Source: Acanthococcus lagerstroemiae
Lineage: Eukaryota > Arthropoda > Insecta > Hemiptera > Eriococcidae
Direction of reading: 5' to 3'
Length of the DNA: 64,000 nt
Assembly (NCBI GenBank): GCA_031841125.1
Contig: CM063113.1
Location: 25,503,312 to 25,567,311, forward strand
The notes under the pieces were generated by a model. It saw only the letters and a list, made by a program, of their open reading frames with translations, was not told where the DNA came from and did not search any database. Position numbers and translations under genes: made by a program. Positions 10,930 through 21,300 of this stretch are shown piece after piece; the first letter of the stretch is position 1, and every line of letters starts with the position of its first letter.

Positions 10930-11085
10930 ATGACTCCCCGAAAGACCCTCAAGATGAAGAGTAACCGCCCCAACATGCTGAAGCAGACAAAGAGTACACT
11001 ATCTACATTGCACCGCGTAGCTGCGCCTTCCCCCATGAACGTCATTTCCAACAGACGCCCCAACCAATGTAATTTTTGTCAATGA
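10930..11085 (+). CDS. Short frame related to the satellite-unit frame; possible last exon
   Basis: A frame of 51 codons starts ATG at 10,930, with an in-frame ATG at 10,954 that lines up with the satellite-unit start. It ends TGA at 11,083-11,085, and AATAAA follows at once (11,086-11,091). From 10,954 the first 23 codons match the satellite unit without gaps (SNRP, L-Q-K, TL-RVA shared; about 15 of 23 residues and about 46 of 69 bases by my count). The two sequences also share the stop/AATAAA layout. The middle ~110 bases of the unit are missing here. Differences are spread almost evenly over codon positions, so coding is not proven. The opposite strand is also open here. It may be a remnant 3' exon of a plus-strand gene, or non-coding. 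Confidence 0.4.
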   Translation: MTPRKTLKMKSNRPNMLKQTKSTLSTLHRVAAPSPMNVISNRRPNQCNFCQ

Positions 11086-11091
11086 AATAAA
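11086..11091 (+). terminator. Candidate polyadenylation signal
   Basis: AATAAA directly after the TGA of the short frame. The same placement, overlapping the stop codon, is found in every satellite unit. Confidence 0.4.
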
Positions 11092-11148
11092 ATTTTGATC
11101 TCGAAATATTGATAAGTTTACGTTCTTTTGATGTGAAACATGTCCAAA

Positions 11149-11252
11149 TTAAGGAGGTACTTTCAATTCCACGTATTCCTGCCCATGGGAGAAATTAACA
11201 TAAGTTTTCCCGCCAGCATCGACAACAGCAGCATTTCTCGAATTCTTGATGC
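11149..11252 (-). other. Candidate terminal exon on the minus strand, block A copy
   Basis: After an acceptor-like gtgtattttcag, the minus strand reads NSRNAAVVDAGGKTYV and GQEYVELKVPP, then a stop at 11,149. The diverged copies at 35,478, 49,403 and 63,335 read KNAAVIDADGENGVKF and GQDNMELK. The acceptor, the N-A-A-V-x-D-A-x-G block and GQ-x-x-x-E-L-K are shared. The distance from acceptor to the NAAV block is 18 bases here and 16 in the copies, so the splice phase would differ and at least one form may be dead. I do not recognise the protein. Confidence 0.4.
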
Positions 11253-11520
11253 CTGAAAATACACGAATTGACTAAAAATATGTACGACTAAACTAGATTA
11301 GGTATATATATATAATAAATTCTCTAGTCGTTAGGCGCTGTAGTCAGTCTTGTAACCTACATCTTGTGTCAAGTGTGGGGACAGAGAACATTTACGAACA
11401 TTATCTGAGAACTGGGGCGGAGAAACGCAACAACAGATTTTTTTGCTATGATGAACTATTTTCAGTAACTCATAAGTCTAGCTAAGACTTCTTCAATATT
11501 CAGTAAGAATCGCTTAGACT

Positions 11521-12300
11521 TGTCAGAGATAAGCTATTTTGAAACCTGTAATACTCGCCCAATCTGGTCAAAACGCACTTACGACTCTTATTAACTCTTC
11601 CACACTTGATTATTATTATTCTGCACAGCACGATGAAGACTTTTTAGAACTCTTGATGCCTTTTCAAGCTCGAACTCTGTACAACTTCGTAACGCTTCTA
11701 CATTGGATTACGACTTCGCAATGCTCCTGTTCCAGATCCACTGGCTACGTTCAAGATCGAATCAAGACCAACAAAAATAAGGCATTAAATTCTCTCGAAT
11801 GCTCCTCTACACACTGTTATAAAGATTCGCTTGACTGTTCGAGACAGTATAACTCTTTCAAATTCGCTACAGACACTTTACAACTCTTCATGATTTTTGT
11901 TATGACTCTTTAAGATTTGACCGAAACTTATTGGGATATTTTACAAGTTCAAGTTTCGTTTAGAAGGTTAAGAATCTCGGAGATTTATGTAAGACCCTTC
12001 TAAATTTGAAACAAACTCGATATGACTCTTCAATGTTTGTTTAAAACTTTTGAGAAATTTTTTCGCGCTGATCTAAGAATTTGGGATACTTTGAAACTCT
12101 GTTTGAGACTAAGTGCGGCAGCTATACTCTGAGAGTTACATTGGAAATTAATAAACAAATAAGTATAAGAACAAACCGAATTTGATTTACGAACAGCATC
12201 ATCTTGTCTTCCGATTTGCACGGGAAAACTCTTCAGGAACATGAATACAACAGCATTAATCACGCGAAACTTGTTTCTCAGCATTTATTCTATCACCTGT
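11521..12300. repeat. Degenerate short-period repeat region
   Basis: A loose motif of the form acgactctt or atgactctt followed by about 15-20 variable bases recurs from about 11,580 to 12,040 (11,581; 11,711; 11,878; 11,902; 12,022 among others). A 124-codon frame at 11,539-11,913 runs through it because the motif is short of stops. It is low in complexity and shows no domain. From 12,060 to 12,300 nothing is recognised. Confidence 0.35.
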
Positions 12301-12435
12301 ACCCAAACGTAACTTTTCAGTATACGATTTATACTTAAAGCTAAAATTAGAGGAATTTTTGAATTTAAGCAAAAACAGACAGATGTCACAAAAAAAGAAA
12401 ACTACTTCTGAATGGTTGTTTCTTGACATTGCCAG

Positions 12436-12775
12436 ATCAGCTGCAGTATGATCGGCTCAAAATCGGAATTACGCTCGCTACCTGCACTAACACCTCGCCT
12501 CTCCAAACTTTACGCCCAACAGAAAAGGACCTGATAATTATCCTACAATAAATTATCGTGTCCCGAGATAGAAATTATGTTCTGGTGGAGCTTCTTGAAC
12601 CCAGCTTGAAAACAACACCACACCACACCACATCAACGACTCCGAGTCTGGTCCACCGTTTCTTACCAATTTTCTCCACCGGATCCGTTGTATGTCGTTT
12701 CTTACACGCGCTGCTCAAGAACCTAGATCACACTCGGAAACTGCTAGGCCCTTCCTCCCACCAATACCCAATAGC
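12436..12775. repeat. Dispersed repeat DR1, copy 3 (partial)
   Basis: Matches the second half of copy 1, from gatcggctcaaaatc through the ctggtggagcttcttg block and into the tail, where it breaks off before the tail hairpin. The stretch before it (12,301-12,435) holds nothing recognised. Confidence 0.55.
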
Positions 12776-13520
12776 GATGCATTTAAATTTAATAAATATC
12801 CTAGCCATAAGAGAAATTTTTACTAACCGCAACAAATCGTTCAGCAATTGGAGCGCATGTATCTACACTTTTTGGTTCTGCCATTGGGTAGCGTACCCCC
12901 TTGGAACTGATTCCCAGAGAACGACGACCAGCAAATTGGAAATTTGTACACCGCGCCTTCAGCTACCGTTTCTGCAACTGGTTCGCACATAAATGAGTTG
13001 TATCCGCATCCAGTTGAGCGAACTTCTGCAAATCAAACCAAGTGGAGCCTGATCGGCTCAAAATCGGGGCTACACCCACGCTCATTGCACAGTGACCTCC
13101 TCCCCTCCAACCATTACTCACAACAGAAATTTACCCTTATAATAATTACCCTACAATATTATCATGTCCTAAAATAAATTTAAGTTGTTCTGGTGGAGCA
13201 CTTTGGTCCCAGGTCGAAAATTACACACTGCAGCATCAACGGCTCAAAATTTGACCTACGTACATGTTATCACCAATTTCCGCGTCCTGATTCATGTAGG
13301 TATCTACGTAGTCTTTTACATGCACTCTTCAAGTATTCAAGGAGCAAGACTAACTCGGATACTGTTAGGCCTTTCCACCCACCAACATCCCTTAGTCGCC
13401 TCTTACGACACGCAGGCTTGCAGTTTTCACATGCATGCATGCGGTTGGCGTATTCTGCTCCCCGCCAACAGGGACGGCTTTCCACCCCCACTCCCTACTC
13501 AGCCAAATATGATACCTACA
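12776..13520. repeat. Dispersed repeat DR1, copy 4
   Basis: Starts at the ttaataaatatcctagc block, in direct repeat with copy 3, and runs through to a full tail with the hairpin gtcgcctcttacgac at about 13,396-13,410 and the tgcatgcatgcggttgg run. Small overlapping frames of 73-142 codons here are shadows of the repeat. Confidence 0.6.
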
Positions 13521-13889
13521 TAGTGGTGATATCTAATACACAAATTTTAATAACTAGGGAGGCACGCATGTTTACCATACTGAAGCAATATGGTTTAGAA
13601 AAACGTCATCTAGTGTTCTAACACATGTATGTTTCTGAAAAGCCCTAAAAAGGTCGAATATAAATAGCATGGGATCTTTGTTTTTTGAGAAGGATTCGTT
13701 CTCCACTTCTGTTCTGTAGTTGTGGAAATCGTGCGATCGTTCAATGAAACATAACTTTTTTCAGCACTAACACGGCGCAGAGTTTTGCCAGCTGGAAAGA
13801 GTGCAAAAATATGGAAGGGAAGCGGAAGGATGCGAACATGCAAACACAATGAAATATCATACACTGAGAAAAATAAAAAAATAGACTCG
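13521..13889. repeat. Diverged match to 40,016-40,190
   Basis: From about 13,740 the sequence (cataacttttttcagc, then acggc-cag-gttttgcc, then ggaaag-gtgcaaaaa) aligns with 40,030-40,190 and with 53,960-54,120. The first 200 bases hold nothing recognised. Confidence 0.45.
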
Positions 13890-15091
13890 AACGTGGAGTG
13901 TGGTATACTAATTCAAACTATAGAATCAGCGATAAGGTCAGGGCGATAATTCAAAATTGGACATAGTAATTTTTGTGAAAGTAGAAAACAAGCCTAAGCC
14001 AATCGTGATAATACATACATACGTGCTGACACCTTAAAACAGCCCAGAGAAAATCAATCGGTTCTACGAAGGTCAAGGAAAAATACAAAGACGCTGTAAC
14101 TCCGGCCAATGAACTGAAAAATACGCAAGGCAAAGGAATAAGGCTTCCAAGAGAAATGCGGGACGCAATAGAAATAATGAAATTCTCGCAGCAACCGAAG
14201 TTTTAGAATGGCAAGGTTACCTACTCCACCAGCTGGAGATAATGGACCACATTCTCTGAGGGAGGAAGAGAATTTTGACTATGAGACCGTTTTCTACACG
14301 AAAGACAATCACCAGCAATCACATTCAAGGTCAGCCAAAAGAGGATCTCCTGCAGTATTCCGCGTTTGCCGAAACCAACCAATGCGTATGTGGCCAGCTA
14401 TATGCGGCTGGAAACGTACTCAAAGGAATATCGAGAACGATTCCTACACAGAAGATCCTTAACCTAGGATTTCCACAGGGGTAATGGCTATTGATTATCT
14501 CATCGGGATACCTCAATTAGCCTCAATATGAAACTAATCACCGAATTAAAATGACTTTCAGAAGACTGTACGCCCCGGAGATCGAGTCAGGATCTAGATA
14601 GATGACCAACTCAGGAATGGGCAATTTAAAAATGCAGTTACGAATTGTCGCACACTTTCTGGTGCTGACTGTACCTCTGGCCATAAACTAGAGAATAGGC
14701 GGGGTCAAAGGGATATGGCTTCCGGAGAAAAGCAAGGAAGTTCAAGTTGGGACTCTGAAGAAAGATGACTCTCTGAACATTCCCAGAAGGTGAAAGAGTT
14801 CAGCGGCAGAGAGGGAAAGAAAACCATTGCTGTACTAGAAGACAGATAACATGAAATTATCGTGGAATCCGAAGTTAAAATCAGCGACTAGTAAACATAT
14901 CTGGAAACTTTTTTCCAGGATGACAGGTTCACCGGAGACTTGATATGAAGGACCGAATATTCTCAGGGAAGAAATATATAGACCATTCCGATTCCCAGAT
15001 AAGAGAAAATCACCAGCAGTCCCTACTGGGGTCAGCCAAAGGGGATATCACGCAGTGTATTGCGCATTTGCCGAACCCATCCAATGAGAAT
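13890..15091 (+). pseudogene. RTE-type endonuclease remains plus DR2 units, older copy
   Basis: The N-terminal endonuclease strand motif reads KPKPIVIIHTY at about 13,990-14,020. It is followed by a DR2 unit from 14,206, whose C-terminal block around 14,640-14,690 reads ADCTSGHK with the catalytic aspartate changed to glycine. A second, shortened unit starts at about 14,900, and 14,930-15,090 is locally repeated at 15,100-15,230. This is a more diverged relative of 40,190-41,191, lying immediately upstream of duplication copy 1. Confidence 0.55.
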
Positions 15092-15654
15092 GCGAAGACT
15101 GGAGATGATGGACCGGATATTCTCAGGGAAGAAATATTGACCATGCCCGATTCCGACATGAAAGTAAGGGCGACCAAAGGGGGATCGTTGGGTAGTATTG
15201 CGCATTTGCAAGAACCATCCAATGAGAATGTAGCCAGCTATCTATGTATATGTGGCTGAAAACATACGCGAAAGAATATCGAGAACGATTCCTACATAGA
15301 ATATCCTTAACCTAGGGCTTCCACAGGAGTGGGGGTCGGTAACTCAGCCTTTTGGCGAAGATCAAAGTGTATTATGATTATAATATTAGGTTTCTTGATT
15401 CCCAATTAATGAATTTGGCGATATCATCAGCAGGTGGACTTGACGACCAAGTACTACTCAAGTAACGTGGATTATAGGTACCAGTAATACCGGGCAGAGT
15501 TGGGTATAATTTTGAATTTAACGTGCTTATATTGGCCAAAAGGGGTGGATACCATATTTCTAAAGCCCCTGGATCCGCCAAAAGGGGCGATGCAAGTAGG
15601 TATCTATAAGAAGATACGTATACGTATACTATCTGCTAGGATTCCCCCTTCCCT

Positions 15655-16035
15655 TCCCACAAAAAAGAAGACTATTTAGTAGTTTTACACCCAAAATTGG
15701 TTCACCGAACATCGTAAAGATTATTCACGCAAGCACTTTTGTAAGGTGTTCATGCAAAAAAATCACCACAGATAGTTAACCATCTGAAATACTAAAAGTA
15801 TTAAACAACACGATAGGCATTGAATGTAAGTTTTTCAGAAACATTGTCCGACATTCTTTAGGAGGGAAAGCAGGAAAACAGTTTGCCCTTTTCTTTTTCA
15901 TCATAAAAATTATGAGTTCTTTAAAACGTTTCCTGGCTGGACCTAATTTTATTATAAACCCACTGATGCGAATCATTTTGAAAAGAATTTTCTTGCTCTG
16001 GATCAGGCGTGAAAAAATAACTGATAAAATATCGT
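15655..16035. other. Copy-specific patch in duplication copy 1
   Basis: Copies 2 and 3 have a different 457 bp sequence here (41,768-42,224 and 55,697-56,153). The patch begins with a diverged form of the hairpin block seen at 17,236 (see 15,710-15,770). Its following bases weakly follow the same paralogue, so it may be a displaced fragment of that block. Confidence 0.45.
15710..15770. other. Conserved hairpin, extra diverged copy
   Basis: gattattcacgcaagcac, ttttgtaagg, then gtgttcatgc and aatcacca align with the hairpin at 17,236 and pair with each other less well. It is found only in copy 1 of the duplication. Confidence 0.4.
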
Positions 16036-16195
16036 TAAATTTTCCTAACTGCTGAGAGAAAAATTCCTCCTACAGGAGGGGTGCCCCCTATCGACACGCC
16101 CCTGATTAAATAACTGATAATGTATCAAAATTTTAATTAGTAGTTTTTTGTATCGAGGGTGCAGCTGAAGAAACTAACAGATCTGACAGTGTAAT

Positions 16196-16473
16196 ATGGC
16201 AGTATTTTGCAAGCTGGAAAAGTGTGACTATATAGTTGAAACCAGATGCGGACTAGTGTAAAAATGGTGAGAAAATCCAAGTATTAGGCCCATAGATTTT
16301 GGAGCCCTTGCGTTCTTACACAATATGCTGATTCATACAATCAAAAAACGGCTCTTTTAGTGGATTTAGGGTTTCCACCAGACGCACACCACAAATTTAT
16401 TTTAAAGTATGGTCAAGAGAGAAAAATTGTCTGGTTCTGTCTAAACGCTCACTTAAGCTACATACCGCATTGA
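16196..16473 (+). pseudogene. Unrecognised frame, copy 1 form (frameshifted)
   Basis: Counterpart of the 93-codon frame at 42,385 and 56,314. Here it carries an in-frame TAA in place of CAA, the TGA seen in the other copies, and a one-base deletion near 16,310. Only the last 61 codons (16,288-16,470) stay open. The well-kept part reads ADSYNQKTALLVDLGFPP and ends HLSYIPH. No family recognised. Confidence 0.35.
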
Positions 16474-17032
16474 AATTTCAAAAACGTAAAAAGAAAAACG
16501 TGCAAAATTTCGGGGTTTTCTCCTCGCGGGAGAGATAGCTATGTATTGGGACGCGAAATAAAATGTAGAGAGCGCTTGTAACTCTACACACACGCACGCA
16601 CACTAACAAACACATGTAAGAAGGAAAAGTGATAGGAATCAATATTTCTTAATTCTTTTCCTTAAACAAGGAGAGTAGAAGCCGATATCGTTTCATGAAA
16701 GATTCCACCTGTCATTTTGTTTCAATTACTATTTTAATATGTAGTCGGCTTTTCCAGAAATAATTTCAATAAGGAATTAACCATCAGATAATTCTAAATT
16801 TATCAAACTTCCAAAAATCGAATTATCGTCCGCCCATACATTTCTACAAGGCCTGGTTTATTTGATCACTCAAACGAGACAAGTTCTCAACTCACCGGCT
16901 GGGGGTCAATCATTTCTATTCTGAGTCTCAATAGCCTCCATTCCTTCTTCGTCTACCTGTGCGTCAGGTCTCTAGAATCCCTTTATCGAGTGCTTCTGTG
17001 CGCATCTGGCTCAAGTAGCAAAGATTGGCGAG

Positions 17033-17039
17033 TATAAAA
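17033..17039 (+). promoter_or_regulatory. Candidate TATA box, copy 1
   Basis: TATAAAA within ggcgagtataaaaactg, at the place matching 10,088 in block A. The following bases ttcaggggattca are also conserved. Confidence 0.35.
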
Positions 17040-17235
17040 ACTGTTCAGGGGATTCAAAACAACATCGTTTTTTCAACATACCAATTTCTTTGCACCAACT
17101 ATAGAAACATTTTTTCAGCCAGTACCCAGACTCAACCAAAAATCGTGGAGGTAACTGCTCTCTGAGTCCGCAAAGAAGAGGAGAAAAGCATCTCCTCTCG
17201 ATGCCTGATAATCACGGATATCAGAACCGCATTGC

Positions 17236-17299
17236 CATTATAATGATTATTTACACAAACACTTTTATAAGGTGCTCATGTACATAATCACCATAACTG
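17236..17299. other. Conserved hairpin, copy 1
   Basis: cattataatgattatttacac pairs imperfectly with gtacataatcaccataactg across an 18-24 base middle that also pairs in part. It is less perfect than the block A form. On the minus strand it follows tgttttatttcag. Confidence 0.5.
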
Positions 17300-17388
17300 A
17301 TGACACTGCTGAAATAAAACATTCCACCATCGCCACTTTATGAATATCCATAACCTATGCAATTATTGATAAACATATAGGTACTCAC

Positions 17389-17915
17389 CAGCAGGATGTG
17401 AAATAACAGTCTTCAAGTGGGTAATTCAATAAAATTAAACGTGAACATTCACTGAACAGCTTTCAACACATTCAACGGAAATCGTAAATCACATTCTTCA
17501 CATAATTTAAACGTAAACGGGAACATTCACAAAAACAAGATCTTCACAATTCCAAAAATTTCCCCAATCGTAACGCGTGATGCCTCAGTTTTCCTGAACA
17601 TACGATACGTGTTAATATTAAAAATTGGAATAAACTTACGGACCGGAGCGCTGGAGGAACCTACACGAACGGCACAAAAACGAAGCGGAACTGGCCAAAA
17701 TTTATATGATTAAACACGATCGCGCAACCGAACTCACCGCGAGAAAACGCACAAAATTCAATAAAAAAAATTTTAAGACACCCAGGAGTCGCGAACCAAA
17801 CGCAGGGAAATCGCGAACGACCGCACTTTTTAATGAAAATGGAAACACATGAAACTGAAAGTTCTACATAATTCCATTTGCTAGAAAAAAACCATACTAT
17901 GAGGGCCATTCCTTT
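17389..17915 (-). other. Minus-strand leader with conserved splice sites, copy 1
   Basis: Minus-strand order: CpG-rich first segment ending at 17,640 before GTAAGTTTATT; acceptor TATGTTCAG; second segment 17,593-17,389 ending before GTGAGTACC; then a further acceptor tgttttatttcag near 17,310-17,322. All four sites have counterparts in block A, although the intervening sequence has drifted. An 85-codon frame at 17,918-17,661 overlaps the first segment and has matching frames in the other copies, but its block A counterpart is altered. Untranslated exons are the simpler reading. Confidence 0.4.
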
Positions 17916-18185
17916 CAATTATTCCAATCATAAGATAAACTGATCGCTGATAAAATTAACCTCATTAAAAGAGCCCAACCCCATTTTGTGTCATGGTGAT
18001 TAGAAGAAACAGATATTATTCTTGTTATTTTCAAATTATTTTAATTTTAAAAATTTTATTTCTTTGCAAAAACCTGATAAAAATTTTTATAATAAAAATT
18101 CTTAAGATAATATTGAATGTGGATTTGATAATTTAAATAAATACCTAACGTGTATGTATTATTCTGGGCTACCTATATCAAGACT

Positions 18186-18304
18186 CACCACCGTAAACCA
18201 GATACCTATCTGAGCAGTGGTGTATGTTACGAATTATTCCCCCAAGAAACTCATTCCTAGACTCTATATGTGATAGAGAATAAAATTGAAACCATACCTT
18301 CAAG
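18186..18304. repeat. Degenerate satellite unit at the left edge of array 1
   Basis: Aligns with the second half of a unit, from cacc-ccg-taaa through tctgagcagtggtgtatgttac and gaataaaattg to ccttcaag, but with many changes. The plus frame of the unit is not open here. The same edge unit, with very few changes, borders arrays 2 and 3, so all arrays started from one founding locus. Confidence 0.7.
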
Positions 18305-21300
18305 ATGCCCAGTAACAGACCCTCCACACTGAGACAGCCGAAGGATGAGCATTTTTACACTGGATCGCGTTGCTGAAACCATCCAGGTCGAACTTTCAAC
18401 CAGCAACCAAGAGGCAGCTGGAATCGTTCTCCAAGGAATATCAGCAAAAATCACCGCGGTAAAAAATACACCCTGCGATTATCTGAGTAGTAGTGTATGT
18501 TACAAAAATTTCCTCCCCGAAGACTACTTCCTAGACTCTGTATGGGATAGAGAATAAAATTGAAACCATACCTTCAAGATGCCCAGTAACAGACCCTCCA
18601 CACTGAGACAGCCGAAGGATGAGCTTTCTACACTGGATCGCGTTGCTGAAACCATCCAGGTCGAACTTTCAACCAGCAACCAAGAGGCAGCTGGAATCGT
18701 TCTCCAAGGAATATCAGCAAAAATCACCGCGGTAAAAAATACAACCTGCGATTATCTGAGTAGTAGTGTATGTTACAAAAATTTCCTCCCCGAAGACTAC
18801 TTCCTAGACTCTGTATGGGATAGAGAATAAAATTGAAACCATACCTTCAAGATGCCCAGTAACAGACCCTCCACACTGAGACAGCCGAAGGATGAGCTTT
18901 TTACACTGGATCGCGTTGCTGAAACCATCCAGGTCGAACTTTCAACCAGCAACCAAGAGGCAGCTGGAATCGTTCTCCAAGGAATATCAGCAAAAATCAC
19001 CGCGGTAAAAAATACAACCTGCGATTATCTGAGTAGTAGTGTATGTTACAAAAATTTACCCCCAAAGACTACTTCCTAGACTCAGTATGGGATAGAGAAT
19101 AAAATTGAAACCATACCTTCAAGATGCCCAGTAACAGACCCTCCACACTGAGACAGCCGAAGGATGAGCTTTCTACACTGGATCGCGTTGCTGAAACCAT
19201 CCAGGTCGAACTTTCAACCAGCAACCAAGAGGCAGCTGGAATCGTTCTCCAAGGAATATCAGCAAAAATCACCGCGGTAAAAAATACAACCTGCGATTAT
19301 CTGAGTAGTAGTGTATGTTACAAAAATTTACCCCCAAAGACTCCTTCCTAGACTCAGTATGGGATAGAGAATAAAATTGAAACCATACCTTCAAGACGCC
19401 CAGTAACAGACCCTCCACACTGAGACAGCCGAAGGATGAGCTTTTTACACTAAGTCGCGTTGCTGAAACCATCCAGGTCGAACTTTCAACCAGCAACCAA
19501 GAGGCAGCTGGAATCGTTCTCCAAGAAATATCAGCAAAAATCACCGCGGTAAAAAATACACCCTGCGATTATCTGAGTAGTAGTGTATGTTACAAATATT
19601 TCCTCCCCGACGACTACTTCCTAGACTCTGTATGGGATAGAGAATAAAATTGAAACCATACCTTCAAGATGCCCAGTAACAGACCCTCCACACTGAGACA
19701 GCCGAAGGATGAGCTTTCTACACTGGATCGCGTTGCTGAAACCATCCAGGTCGAACTTTCAACCAGCAACCAAGAGGCAGCTGGAATCGTTCTCCAAGGA
19801 ATATCAGCAAAAATCACCGCGGTAAAAAATACACCCTGCGATTATCTGAGTAGTAGTGTATGTTACAAAAATTTCCTTCCGAAGACTACTTCCTAGACTC
19901 TGTATGGGATAGAGAATAAAATTGAAACCATACCTTCAAGATGCCCAGTAACAGACCCTCCACACTGAGACAGCCGAAGGATGAGCTTTTACTACACTGG
20001 ATCGCGTTGCTGAAACCATCCAGGTCGAACTTTCAACCAGCAACCAAGAGGCAGCTGGAATCGTTCTCCAAGGAATATCAGCAAAAATCACCGCGGTAAA
20101 AAATACACCCTGCGATTATCTGAGTAGTAGTGTATGTTACAAAAATTTCCTCCCGAAGACTACTTCCTAGACTCTGTATGGGATAGAGAATAAAATTGAA
20201 ACCATACCTTCAAGATGCCCAGTAACAGACCCTCCACACTGAGACAGCCGAAGGATGAGCTTTCTACACTGGATCGCGTTGCTGAAACCATCCAGGTCGA
20301 ACTTTCAACCAGCAACCAAGAGGCAGCTGGAATCGTTCTCCAAGGAATATCAGCAAAAATCACCGCGGTAAAAAAATACACCCTGCGATTATCTGAGTAG
20401 TAGTGTATGTTACAAAAATTTCCTCCCCGAAGACTACTTCCTAGACTCTGTATGGGATAGAGAATAAAATTGAAACCATACCTTCAAGATGCCCAGTAAC
20501 AGACCCTCCACACTGAGAAGCCGAAGGATGAGCTTTTTACACTGGATCGCGTTGCTGAAACCATCCAGGTCGAACTTTCAACCAGCAACCAAGAGGCAGC
20601 TGGAATCGTTCTCCAAGGAATATCAGCAAAAATCACCGCGGTAAAAAATACACCCTGCGATTATCTGAGTAGTAGTGTATGTTACAAAAATTTACCCCCA
20701 AAGACTCCTTCCTAGACTCAGTATGGGATAGAGAATAAAATTGAAACCATACCTTCAAGATGCCCAGTAACAGACCCTCCACACTGAGACAGCCGAAGGA
20801 TGAGCTTTCTACACTGGATCGCGTTGCTGAAACCATCCAGGTCGAACTTTCAACCAGCAACCAAGAGGCAGCTGGAATCGTTCTCCAAGGAATATCAGCA
20901 AAAATCACCGCGGTAAAAAATACAACCTGCGATTATCTGAGTAGTAGTGTATGTTACAAAAATTTCCTCCCCGAAGACTACTTCCTAGACTCTGTATGGG
21001 ATAGAGAATAAAATTGAAACCATACCTTCAAGATGCCCAGTAACAGACCCTCCACACTGAGACAGCCGAAGGATGAGCTTTTTACACTGGATCGCGTTGC
21101 TGAAACCATCCAGGTCGAACTTTCAACCAGCAACCAAGAGGCAGCTGGAATCGTTCTCCAGGAATATCAGCAAAAATCACCGCGGTAAAAAATACACCTG
21201 CGATTATCTGAGTAGTAGTGTATGTTACAAAAATTTCCTCCCGAAGACTACTTCCTAGACTCTGTATGGGATAGAGAATAAAATTGAAACCATACCTTCA

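Larger units (their letters stand above)
9890..11520. repeat. Block A: diverged single-copy paralogue of the satellite-bearing block
   Basis: Aligns by eye with 16,858-18,185 plus 35,440-35,840 of duplication copy 1 and with the same parts of copies 2 and 3, but has no satellite array between the halves. Shared landmarks in order are: tttgatcactcaaacgagac (9,938 vs 16,860); a TATA box; cacggatatcagaacc; the hairpin; two minus-strand splice donors; the CpG-rich leader; a short frame related to the satellite unit; AATAAA; and the minus-strand terminal-exon-like segment. Divergence is high, so this is an old duplicate. It shows what the locus looked like before amplification. Confidence 0.65.
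16858..18185. repeat. Block B1: left half of the satellite-bearing locus
   Basis: Paralogue of block A (9,938-10,900). It holds the TATA box, a 30-base exon-like segment before GTAACT at 17,151 that is absent from block A, the hairpin, and the minus-strand leader. After 17,930 comes an AT-rich run with repeated ttttaaaaattttat-like phrases up to the first degenerate satellite unit. Confidence 0.6.

Noticed and set aside
11539..11913. 124-residue plus-strand gene
   Set aside because: Low-complexity sequence with a recurring phrase, no domain and no counterpart in the paralogous blocks.
12558..13621. Frames of 77-144 residues on the plus strand
   Set aside because: All lie inside DR1 copies, and no frame is preserved between copies.
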